Below are positions 9,627-19,523 of a DNA stretch of 64,000 bases, one piece after another. The first letter of the stretch is position 1. Each line of letters starts with the position of its first letter. Below the pieces are notes generated by a model. That model was not told the DNA's origin. It was given only the letters and a program-made list of their open reading frames with translations, and made no database searches. The translations under genes and the position numbers were made by a program. Location of the stretch: NCBI GenBank assembly GCA_045837725.1, contig JBEWZL010000066.1, positions 248,001 to 312,000 on the forward strand. The letters run 5' to 3'. This stretch comes from Vermamoeba vermiformis. Lineage: Eukaryota; Tubulinea; Echinamoebida.

Positions 9627-11885
9627 TCAATGTCGCATGTAGAGTGACAGCGCAACAGCAGATGCGACTGTTACAAATACAATGGTCCACCATGAGCTGG
9701 GCGGGGGCGGGGTATTCGGGGGCGGGGTACTCTTCGGGGTATCGCGCGCTGTTTGTGCGGTCGCAGAGCCCACTGCAGCGATACCTTTGCGCTGCGTGAC
9801 GCTGGGCTCGGGCGTGGGTTCGGGGCGAGGAGGTTCGGGGTCGGGATTATGGGGTTCGGGGTCGGCGACTGTGACTGGCTCGGGGACCTGTGGACGGGGT
9901 TCGGGACTGGTGACCTGTGCGGGGGAGTGTTGCGGGTTTGGTTGTGTCTCTTTGACAGGTGTCACGGGGCTAGGTTCAGGCTCAGACGTGTGATTGACAG
10001 GTGTCACACTGTCACTCGCAGGGAGATCTGTGGCAGTTAATTCATTGGTAATCTGTGCGAGCTGCTCATTGACAGCTGTCACTGCATCCGTGTCATCCTT
10101 GGTGGCAGTGTCGTGCGTGACAGGTGTCACCGTGGCGTCCTCACGCGGAGTAGTCATGCTGTTGATCTCGTTGATGAGTGAATTGAGCACGCGATCGCTC
10201 TCACTCTCCTCTTCCTGTTCAGGCTCCACGTCCAATGAGCCGCTCAGTGCCTCACTGACCGCGTGCGGATCTGCCTCGTCTTTCTCATCGCTCTTCGACT
10301 CCTCGTCCGTGCTCGTGTGCAGATCGGCGCGTGTGCCCTCGAGATCGAGATCTTTGAGCTCCTCTTCATCGAATATCGTGCACATCGTGTTGAGAATGAA
10401 GCGCTTGATCGGTGAGCTCTTCTTGAAGCCGCGCCAGACGTGTGCCAGGGCCTCAATGCCCCCGTCCTCTTTGACCATCTCTTTGTTCAGCTCGTCCTGA
10501 CTCATCTTCTTCAACAAGCGACACACCAGCACTGTCAGCACGGGGTCAGGCACGGGCTGTTGGTCGTCATCCAGTGCACCGTGGCCCGGAAAGATGCGAT
10601 CACGCAACAGCAGCTCGAGGATCACTGGCACTGCGCCAGCCATGCCCAATCGCGCACGACCCTCCGAGTGGTGTGCAATGCGCCACAGTGTGCGTGTAGC
10701 TGCGCGCAGCACGAGTGAGTGCGAGATGTGTGCTTTGAGCGAGGCGAGCAAGTGCGGCACGAGTTCGGGCGAGAGAATGAGGGCGTCGCGTCCTTGCGGG
10801 GACTTGGCGAGCAGTCCGAGCAGCACGGAGCCCATCTCTTGCACCTCTTCGTTGCGCGGATGAGTGGTCATGGCCTTGACGACGAGTTCTATGGCCCCGA
10901 GTGAGGACGAGAGTGCCAGCTCTTGCTTGTTGATCACGTGACAGGCAGTCAGGTTGACGAGACACCACAGGGCCAGCACTTGAATGCTCTCGTCGCTGCG
11001 GTACTCGCGCATGTACTCGCTGATGTGCTTCATCAGTCCCCAGCGCACGGCGTGATCTTTGACGGGCGAGTAGCGCGACATGTTGCGCAACAAGAGCAGT
11101 CCGTAGGTGACAATGGCCTGATCCTTGCTGGCACTGATCATCTCCAACAGCTCGGGCAGGTGCTCGCAGATCAGCACCTTGTTGCGATCATCGTCGTACA
11201 CTGCATTCGCGAGTGCCACGAGGCCACACTGCTTGCTGCGCTCAGAGCCGTGCAGACACGCGTGCAGCAGCTCGTCCAGTCCCTCTTGGCCCAGCTCCGT
11301 CCGACTCGCTGGATCCTCCGAGAGCAGGGCAATGGCGCGTGCAGCAGCTTCTCGTGCAGCATCGGGACCTTTCTGCAAGGCCTTTTTGAGTGTCTTGACC
11401 ACTCCTGCTTTGAGCAGCATTCTCTCGCCATGATCTGCAACATTAACATTTATATTAGCGCAAATGATTATTAAAAGGCATGAAATATAGCTTATAAAAT
11501 TAACTGTTACATTCGCAATTATAAACTAAATTTTAATTGACCAAGCCGATAATATCATTAATCATATTGTAATGTCACCTAAAATTATTCGTTCGACAAT
11601 AGTTTAAAACTTACCAATTGAGCAAAATACAGTTACAAAATTCAAGTATTTTTCAAGTGGTAATAATTCGGGTCCCTTTGCCACCACCAAGGAAATGAAA
11701 TCTGGATCCATCAGCGCGGTGCGGTTTCTTTGAGCAGCAACATAGCGATTTTCTTGAAATTTCTCGATAAAAGCATCGACATATTGCTCTATTTCTTTGC
11801 TATCGTCCTCGAGTAAGTCCTTCAGAATCGACACTTGCTCGCTGCAGTTCGCGAGGCTGAATTCGTCTTTAGAAACAGTTGTCAT
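9627..11885 (-). CDS. armadillo-repeat protein with C-terminal membrane anchor
   Basis: 692 aa from two exons, 11885-11615 and 11434-9627. The body is a run of armadillo-type helical repeats (about residues 20-430), with phrases such as REAAARAIALLS, IVTYGLLLLRNMS, VLALWCLVNLTA, VILELLLRD and LVCRLLKKMS. A long acidic then proline-rich linker follows (residues about 450-665), holding three VTPV peptides and PEP runs. The protein ends with a single hydrophobic helix (WWTIVFVTVASAVALSLYM) and RH, which is typical of tail-anchored proteins of the ER, mitochondrial or peroxisomal surface. No orthologue is recognised. Divergent promoter with the lysine-rich gene (185 bp). Confidence 0.85.
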
Positions 11886-12070
11886 CGCTAATCATCGGCC
11901 ACGCACTATCGGTACTTTGATCAGCGACTATGATTGTGGTCGATGCTATCGATAAAGTCGTAAATCACCCTTTGTGTTTTATCAATTTTATCGCTCGGCC
12001 AGTGAAACGGTCGCTGATCGTGCGTAGAACAGTGATATATTAATATATTGTAGTTATAACACTTCACACG
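11886..12070. promoter_or_regulatory. shared divergent promoter
   Basis: 185 bp between two outward-facing start codons (the armadillo gene and the lysine-rich gene). It is rich in ATCGAT/CGATC words, including TATCGATAAA, and lacks the CACGTG words so common in nearby transcribed sequence. Function is inferred from position only. Confidence 0.5.
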
Positions 12071-13872
12071 ATGAGTGATCGGCGAGACAAATACAAGTTG
12101 CATATCAGATGTTTCGGCGAGTCATTCTTGCTCGTCGTTAAGGCCACAGATTCGTGCGCGGTTCTCCTCGATCAGATCCTGCAGTACTACAAGCAGTTCT
12201 ATTATCGCAACGATGGCCACACTAGCAGCACATTTCCATATAATGCGCGCAACGTCGTACTACGCGCGATTGTCAAGAAATCAACCGATCAACAGACTTT
12301 TAGTGACGTTATGGATCTCAGTTACTTGTAAGCACTCGATTACGAATTTACGAGAATTTTAATGATTTTTGGTGTAATTGTACAATATTTGAAAAAAGTG
12401 CGATCTGATCTGCTCTTTTCAGGATCGGAGATGTGTTCGAGAACAACGATGAAGTAGACGTGTGTGCGCGCAGTGGAGTGCCCAATAACGATGCTAATAC
12501 GACTACCGACACTAAGAATAAGAAACGTAAGCGCGATGTGCAGGACAGCGCAGAGGAACCAGCCAAGAAGAAAGCTAAGAGCACGGATGTAGATGAAATG
12601 AAGATCGAAGTCGCGCCCAGCACTCCTGTAACTACTAAGAACAAGAAAGATCCCAAGAAAGGAGGCGCAGATAAGAACAATCAAGGCTCTCCAACGACAT
12701 CTGACAGCACCCCAGTGAAGGAGGCAAACAAGGCAGCGACTAATGCGAAGAGCGAGCCGAAGAAGAAGAAGAAGAAAAAGAGCGACGAGAACAAGCCAGA
12801 GACTAGCAAACCAGACACTAAGCAGTCAGATCTGAGTGCAGCGAAGAGTACTTCCAATAATACCAGTACAGCTAATAATAAAACTGACACCACTAAGAGT
12901 GAGCACGACCCCCTCACTAAGAGCGAGACTAAGAAGAAAAAGAAGAAGAAGAACAAGGACGCAAATGGCACCACTAACGGTACTAGCGCAGTGACTACCA
13001 ACAACAAAGAGACTAAGACCACTGACAACAAAGAGACTAAGACCACCGACAAGAAAGAGACTAAGACTACTGACAACAAAGAGACTAAGACTACTAACAA
13101 CAAAGAGACCAAGACCCCTAGCAAGAAGCAGGCTAAAAATAGTGCGCCGAACACGCCCCTACCAGCAGTGGTGTCCAAGAGTGCGCACAACACCCCGCAG
13201 AAGAGCGACAGTGCGGAGCATCAGACCGAGAGCAAGAGTGCCGACACCAATCAGACGCAAGAGACTAAGAAAGCGAGTCGCAAAAAAGATGCGGCTAAAC
13301 AGTCAGACGCCAAGAACGATGCGAACAAACAGGACAGCAAGCCAGAGCACAAGTCCGAGACTAAGCACGAGGACAAGAAGAAGAGTGCCACCAAGAACGA
13401 TGCAAACAAACAGGACAGCAAGAAATCTGACACGAAAGAGGCCAACAAGACACCTAATGGCAAGTCGGACAGCAACAAGAACTCTCACGTGACACCTGTC
13501 AAAACCTCGGACACAACACCTGTCACTAAGACACCCGTCACCAAGCCCAAAGAGTCCGCGAGTTCTTCGAGTGAGAGTGACGATGAAGGCAATGTGTTCA
13601 GTGCGCTCAGTCACGTGACTGCCAGTCCACTCAAATCACGTGCTCAGCGTGCCAGCAGCAGCAAGTTGATCATCACGACCAAGCACGCGCTGTCGAGTGA
13701 TGAGAGTGACGACGACGACACACCCCCGCACAGCTCTGGTCAGGTGGTGCGCAGTGCGGCACTGAGTGCCGAGCAGAGTGTGTCACGTGATCAGGACATT
13801 GTTGCAAATGTCAGCAAAGATCCCAAACAGCTCTCCAAGATCCTTTCGGACCCCAGCAAGTGGAATTTGTAA
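12071..13872 (+). CDS. lysine-rich low-complexity protein, probably nuclear/nucleolar
   Basis: 568 aa from exons 12071-12327 and 12423-13872. The first 100 residues form a compact domain with a ubiquitin-like/coilin-N-terminus flavour (KLHIRCFGESFLLVVKATD, ...LIGDVFENNDEVDV); this comparison is weak. The rest is disordered. It has poly-Lys clusters that look like nuclear localisation signals (KKRKRDV, KKKKKKKS), a 24-bp tandem repeat encoding ETKTTDNK, VTPV-type peptides and acidic Ser clusters (SSSSESDDEG, SSDESDDDD) that resemble CK2 sites, as in Nopp140-like nucleolar proteins. The C-terminus (LSKILSDPSKWNL) is a possible short motif. It ends 49 bp from the convergent PRMT5 gene. Confidence 0.8.
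13003..13118 (+). repeat. 24-bp coding tandem repeat
   Basis: Four to five units of about 24 bp (AAAGAGACTAAGACCACTGA...) that read as NKETKTTD repeated within the disordered lysine-rich region. Units differ mostly at third positions. Confidence 0.85.
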
Positions 13873-13921
13873 CATAAATTGATGACTTTCGATAGTACAG
13901 TGTTTATTGCAATCACGCGGA

Positions 13922-16094
13922 CTAGAGGCCAATGAAGTAGGAGCGCCCATTGGGATTGTGAATGGGCGAGGAGTGGTGCGCGCTCTGCACCTGCCACTCG
14001 TACCACATCTTCTTGTCGCTCAACAGCCGCCAGAACTGCACGTGAATGGTCTCGCGTGCTGTCACGTAGATCGGTGTGCGCAGTGGGAAGTAGATGGGGA
14101 ACCAGCTGAACATCTGATCGCTGTGCGTGTCGGGATGAATGGACATGAGCACCTTGACCTGCTTGTCGGGTGACTGATACAGCACGGACTCGAAGTAGCC
14201 TGCAAAGCCGTGAATGACGCTGTTCTGATCGGTGCTGAACTGCATGGCGTGATAGCGCGAGTTGTCTGCCAGCACTGCGCGATCAGGGTGCGTGAAGGTG
14301 AAGCAGGGCTGCGGTTGATCGAGCAGATCTGCATTGTAGATCTTGACGACATAAGCGGTCTCAAAGTGCGCGAGATCGTTGTAAGCACGGACCTCATTCC
14401 ACAGCTTGGACGAACAGAGTGGTGCGAGGTACGAGGTGTAGTCGTAGGGGATGCTGATGGACGCGGCGTGCATCAAGCGGTGTATGTGCTGCAAGCACTC
14501 GGGACTGGACTCGTTGTCGCCGAATGAGCCCAACATCTCGCTGATCACAATGTCTGCGCGCAGATCGGCGTGTTGCGTCTGTTGCCAGGTCCAGTACCGC
14601 GCATCGCCCTCGTACACGGTGATGTCGCGCCACGCCAGATCAGGGTCGTGCTTGACGCGATTGCGCAGTGTGATGATGGCATTGGGATTCTTCTCCACAA
14701 TGAACACGCGCACTCCACCCTCGGGCCACTGACAGTCACGTGATGCCTTGAGTGCTGCATCCACGAGGGGTCCGCGGCCAGCACCGAGCACCAAGATGAT
14801 CACTGGCTCGCTGAGTGCTGCGCGCTCGTTTGGCCACCAAGTGCGGCTCGTGCGTGAGTGCAGCGTGCACGGCCTCGCGATAGAGTCTGTACTTGACGGG
14901 GTCCTTCTCGAACACATCGTACGTGGCAGACTCGAGATTGTCCATCAGTGGCTGCAGTGGGGTCTGCAAGTAGTCCCAATATGGCTTCTCGAACTGATCG
15001 AGATCGGAGAGCGGTGGATGCATCTTGTGCAAGTACTGCAAGTAGCGCTGATACACGGCAATGGAGTAGCTGTTGGTCGGTGCGGTGACAGGCGCGCTCT
15101 TCGCATTGAGTGTGCGCGGCTGTGTGAGCAAGTGCCCTGGACCGGCCAGCACAAACGACAGCGTGTGTTGCGAGTGAAAGAATGCGCTCAAGAACTGCTG
15201 GTGGCTCTTTGCCAGCACTGGATAGCCGCGCTGATTGGTCAAAAAGCTGTTCGTGTGCACGATGATGGCGCGCACTGGTTCACCGCGCCACCGACGGATG
15301 AGGCGTTCGAGTGAGAGCGAATCGTGTTCGGTGAGCAGATCCTCCGTGACTTCGAGGGCGACACCGAGTTGCGGGTGATAGTCGCACATGGCGCGCAGTC
15401 GTTGCCAACAGTCCCAGCTGTCGTGCCACTCACTCGCCGCGCCACTCGCATCCACGCTGTCGGGCACTACGAGAGGCACGCGTACCCAGAGCTGCATGGC
15501 CTGCAGATTGTGCAGCGAGGAGTTGAGGCACGAGGCGTAATTAGCGCAGTTCCAGTACACGGGGGGACACAGACACGCGCTCAGTGACAGATGTGTGGCC
15601 CAGGCTATCTCTTGTTTGAAGGCCTGAGGGGCGATTAGCGCTGTGATGAATATGCATTGTGTGGGAGAATAGATAGCAGTTTGATCACAAAAACGCAACT
15701 GCATAAAGTAGATCCGATCCAGCAAAATAATTATTTGAAAAAATTGATTAATTGCGCCATCAATGTATTATGTACTTACTAATCGTGAATTTCTACGAGT
15801 CTTGTCTAATGTTGAATCAAAATTTAACCAAGTTGAGATCTTGCCAACGACGAATCCGTTCCACAACTCTGGTGTCAGCACTAAATCAGAGCGCGTGAGA
15901 GGATCGTCTGCATCAAATAGTTTCGAGTGTGTAATCTGATGGCTGCGAATCAACTGTCGTTCATTGCCCGGATGCACCAAAGGCACGATCAAGTAATCGA
16001 ACTGCAGCTGACGCGCAGTGTGCAGCAAGGAGTTCAAGTCCTCCACATTGTCTACCTCCCAGCCTAGGCGCAGGGGATCCTTCTCTTTGCTCAT
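13922..16094 (-). CDS. PRMT5: protein arginine methyltransferase 5 (with an apparent frame break)
   Basis: Type II arginine methyltransferase that makes symmetric dimethylarginine on Sm proteins and histones. Exons 16094-15780 and 15698-13922. N-terminal TIM barrel: GWEVDNVEDLNSLL, FDYLIVPLVHP, WVRVPLV, ALEVTEDL, YDVFEKDPVKYRLY. Catalytic core: VLGAGRGPLVDAAL (SAM loop), VEKNPNAIITL, ISEMLGSFGDNESSPECL with both double-E glutamates, and HGFAGYFESVLYQ. The C-terminus is PNGRSYFIGL. The coding length is 3n+1: the barrel and the catalytic half lie in different frames, switching near 14815-14850 just before the SAM loop. No GT-AG or GC-AG intron of suitable length fits without removing conserved residues. 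Either the sequence has one extra base or the ribosome shifts +1. All catalytic motifs are intact. Confidence 0.92.
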
Positions 16095-16204
16095 CTTATT
16101 TGCTGTGTGCGAATATGGCTGGCACCCGTTCTAGGGCCATCAAATCAACATTCATATTTCCTGAAATTTCACCAGTTCGGGAGGGCGGGAATCACGAGTA
16201 GTAT

Positions 16205-17871
16205 TTATTGCTGTACAGTGGGTTGATAGGCGATGCTCGGTGCAGGCACAATGGTCGCGCAGTACTCGGTCGTGTTGGCAGCAGTGTAGCGCACGACATG
16301 CAGCTCAATGCTCTGCGCGGCCCCCAAGATGCGCGTGATCAAGGCGCGCGTGAGACTCGCGAGATCATCGCTGGGTGCTGTCTTGTGCGCAAAGTGGTAG
16401 CAGTGGATGATGGGCAGCGGACACTCACTCGGCAACAGGCCGCGGAACACATCTGTCGTAGGTCAGTCACGTGATGGCAGGGGAGAGCACTTCTCACCGA
16501 GAAATTCCGCCGCTGACCCTGGCAAATTCATGGCGATGTGAATGCGCGGGGGCTGAGCGGGTGAAGCACGTGGTTTGTTGTGTTTGACAGCAGTCTGCAG
16601 CTGTGCGTAGTGTTTCATGAACGGCTGAATGTGCGTGTACCAGGCACTGTCTGGGCCCTGGAAGAGGTGTCGCATGAAGTCACGTGCGTCCATGTTGTAC
16701 GCGTGGAACAGGGCCTGTTTGCGCGCACTAAAGGAGCGAGTGTCAGTGACAGGTGTCAAACAGCGGTGTGCAGCGTTACGTGCTTGAGATTGAGCGTGGC
16801 GTTGTGTTGCAGTGCCGCGTAGCAGTGCGGATTGAGGTCATTGGCCCACACCTGCGCACCTCTCTTGGCAGCAGGCAGGGCGTAGGGTCCCACACCTGCA
16901 AACATGTCAATCAGCACGTCACCCTCGCGCACCAAATGCACGAGTCGCAGGTGTTCGTTCTCCAATCGCGAGTTCCAGAACACGGTCCTGAAATCGAATG
17001 CGTACTGGCACTTGCCCTCGCGTACCACCACGTCATACTCCGCGCTGCCTGCGATCAGTTCCATAGGCAGCGTGCGGTACTCGTCTTGGATGCTGCTCGT
17101 CTTGTTCACCACTGTGCGCAGCTCTGAGCTGTGTTTCTGAAGGAGTGGTTCAGTGAACGCGTGCTATTTATAGAGCAGTGGCGTACCTCTAATATCACTT
17201 GGCCAATCAGGTACTTGTACGGCAAGTGTTCGCGTCGCAGATTGAGATGCGCTGTGCGAGGGGTCAGTGATTCAGTGAATAGACGGTTCAGTGAAAAGTC
17301 AATGCATCACTCACCAATATGACCAATGCGCTCGTATTTGGTAGTGAGTTCGGTCTCTTGCGGCAACAATCGCTTCAATATCGCCTCTAGTGTGGGTGAG
17401 TATCGGCGAGCACTTGACTCGAGGCGTACGTACCGACGGAGAGGTTGTCGAAGTGCAGGTCAATCACGTGCTCAATCACGTGCACATCTTCGACACTCGA
17501 CACTGCTGCTCGCTCTTCAGCGTTGAGTTGCGACAGATCTGAACGCGTAAAAGTTAACTCGTTTATATTCTCCGACCAGCCATAGTGGCTTAGTTGCACC
17601 CGATCACCTACCACTCGTAATAGTGTCGTTTAATAATAAAATGGTGCGATCTTTACGCTCTGGCAACTTAACAACGTAACTGACATCAATATCGGGTCGT
17701 TTAAACAGCACGTTACTATTATATTATATTAATTGCTATCGATCACTTATTCAAGACTGACTTGAGTTTCTTGACGAGCAGATGTGTGTGTTTGACGGGC
17801 AAATCCAGTGCTACCACGCGCAACTGTGACTTGAGCAAATCCTTGTTAAGTGCTGGTGTCTGGTGTTCCAT
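16205..17871 (-). CDS. TRMT5: tRNA (guanine37-N1)-methyltransferase
   Basis: Methylates G37 next to the anticodon, which prevents frameshifting; acts in mitochondria and/or nucleus. Eight exons: 17871-17747, 17715-17612, 17538-17434, 17386-17315, 17251-17187, 17136-16780, 16714-16498, 16452-16205, 430 aa. All phases agree. Family landmarks in order: NKDLLKSQLRVVAL and LVKKLKS; KYERIGHIAHLNLR; HLPYKYLIGQVIL; VVNKTSSIQDEYR; FDFRTVFWNSRL; GDVLIDMFAGVGPYALPAAK (SAM site); ANDLNPHCYAAL; YNMDARDFM; IAMNLPGSAAEFL (NLP); and PIIHCYHF. The first intron is only 31 nt. Introns hold TTCASTGAA and TGACACCTGTCA-type words. Shares a 126-bp divergent promoter with DUS1, another tRNA-modification gene. Confidence 0.93.
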
Positions 17872-17997
17872 ATTTAAGCTGTTATAACACTGTGGTCGTC
17901 TTTGCCCGGGCAAATTGATTCTTTCCGATAAATTTAACATAACGACGACAGAGGTGTTATTCACAAGCACTTCTCGGCACAACAACCACAAGCAACG
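17872..17997. promoter_or_regulatory. 126-bp divergent promoter of two tRNA-modification genes
   Basis: The start codons of TRMT5 (minus) and DUS1 (plus) are 126 bp apart, so both must be driven from this stretch. It contains TTATAACACTG and its partial mirror. Co-expression is an inference from position and related function. Confidence 0.6.
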
Positions 17998-19360
17998 ATG
18001 GAACAAGGTAATTAGTTGCCAATCGTAAAGCACTATTCCTAAACGCCAACGCAGATCAGATCCACGATCGAAAAGAAAATACACGCACAGAAAAATTATT
18101 AGGCTATGAATTTTATCGCGAAGTATTGAAAAGTCCCAAATATGTTATGGCACCCATGGTAAATATTATTTTTGTGATGCAACACGCGTTTAAAATTCAA
18201 TTCAGGTGGACGGTTCAGATCTAGCTTATCGGTTGTTTGGTCGCAAATACGGGTAAGCCCAAATAACACACGTCTTATTGTATGTTAATGAATTTGCAGC
18301 GTGGACTTGGCATACACTGAAATGGTGCACACGTAAGTAGATGCAGCCCCTGTTTGGACAGTCCTATTCACCAGTACGCAGTCAATTGGTGCCGATTAGT
18401 CCTGCCTATCGCAAGAAGTACTTGAGCACGCACCCTGACGACACACCGCTCATCGTGCAGTTCGCATCACGTGACCCCGCCGAAGCAGTGACAGCAGGAC
18501 TCGCGGTGCAAGACATGTGCAGCGCCGTCGACATGAACCTCGGCTGTCCGCAGCAGTGTGCGCGCAAGGGCGGGTACGGCGCATTCTTGATGTCTGAGCC
18601 CGAGCTGGTCTACGCGATTGTAGCCGCACTGCACCGCGAGTTGAGTGTGCCAGTCACGTGCAAGATCAGAATTTATCCGCCTGAAGAGGGAGGACTCGAA
18701 CAGACCATCAAATTCGCACGCGAGTTGTACGCGCATGGATGTCAGGTATGTCCTGGGTGCACTAGTGTCCTAGTTAACTCCTCGCAGATGTTGTGCGTGC
18801 ACGGACGTACCAAGTACATGAAGGGCCCACTGCTCGGTCGTGCTGACTGGGAGGCTATTGCAGCTGTGCGCAGAGCATTGCCTGAGATTCCCATGATAGC
18901 GAATGGCTCTATATACACCTATGAAGATGCACAACAAGCACTGCTCGTGAGTGGATGCGATGCAGTCATGTCAGCTGATGGCATATTGAAGAATCCTTAC
19001 CTGTTTGCTGGTCCCACCGATCAATTCCCCACCGACCCGATCAAACAATTCAACGAATATTTAAGCATTGCTGAGGCATTACAAACACCTCGCAGATTTA
19101 TTGCTATGCATGCGCAGTACTTGTTAGGTTCGCTCTGGGACCGAGTACCGCATCTGCGCTCAACGGTAACCAGTGTTAAGGAGATAGAGCAGTGGCGCGA
19201 GTTTATTGGCAGAGTTGAAGAAGAATTGGAGAAGGGCAGTGTACCAGCAGAATATTTGGCAGAAGCAGATCTGTTGGATCAGAAAAAGCAGCAGAAAAAG
19301 CAACACGCCGGCGCTGACTTGGAAAGTTTAGCTTGCTTAGGAGTATTCGAAAACGAATAG
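17998..19360 (+). CDS. DUS1: tRNA-dihydrouridine(16/17) synthase
   Basis: FMN-dependent reductase that makes dihydrouridine in the tRNA D-loop. Exons: 17998-18007, 18055-18158, 18206-18252, 18300-18332, 18382-18745, 18788-19360, 376 aa. Family signatures: YVMAPMVDGSDLAYR, YTEMVHTQ, PLIVQFASRDP, VDMNLGCPQQCARKGGYGAF (active-site Cys in the NLGCPQ segment), VTCKIRIYP, CVHGRTKYMKGPL, MIANGSIYT and AVMSADGILKNPYLF. Most of the Lys/Gln-rich tail is non-conserved. The first exon encodes only MEQ plus one base. Nearer to Dus1 than to Dus2-4 because of the NLGCPQ and MSAEG-like motifs. Confidence 0.93.
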
Positions 19361-19523
19361 ACATATCTCAAAGCTAGGTTGTACATAGTGTATAAATGCG
19401 GATTTACTTGAGCGGAGTGGAATTCAACCAATCACCGACGAGCAATCCAGTACACGACTGAAATTTCGATTTGGTCAAAAAGGTACGTTCATTTGTATTT
19501 TCATTTGTCTTCATCTCTACGAC

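Noticed and set aside
12681-13193. Leu/Val-rich 170-aa minus-strand frame that looks like a membrane protein
   Set aside because: Reverse complement of the Lys/Glu/Thr-rich tandem repeats of the plus-strand gene; poly-Lys codons read as Leu/Phe on the other strand.
14740-14920. An extra intron or two separate genes explaining the PRMT5 frame change
   Set aside because: Every GT/GC...AG pair of the right length removes residues conserved in the family (YRLYREAV or the SAM loop).
18341-18381. Start of the DUS1 protein at an internal ATG (MQPLF)
   Set aside because: This stretch is the fourth-to-fifth exon intron; splicing at 18333/18382 restores the conserved YTEMVHTQ...YRKKY order.
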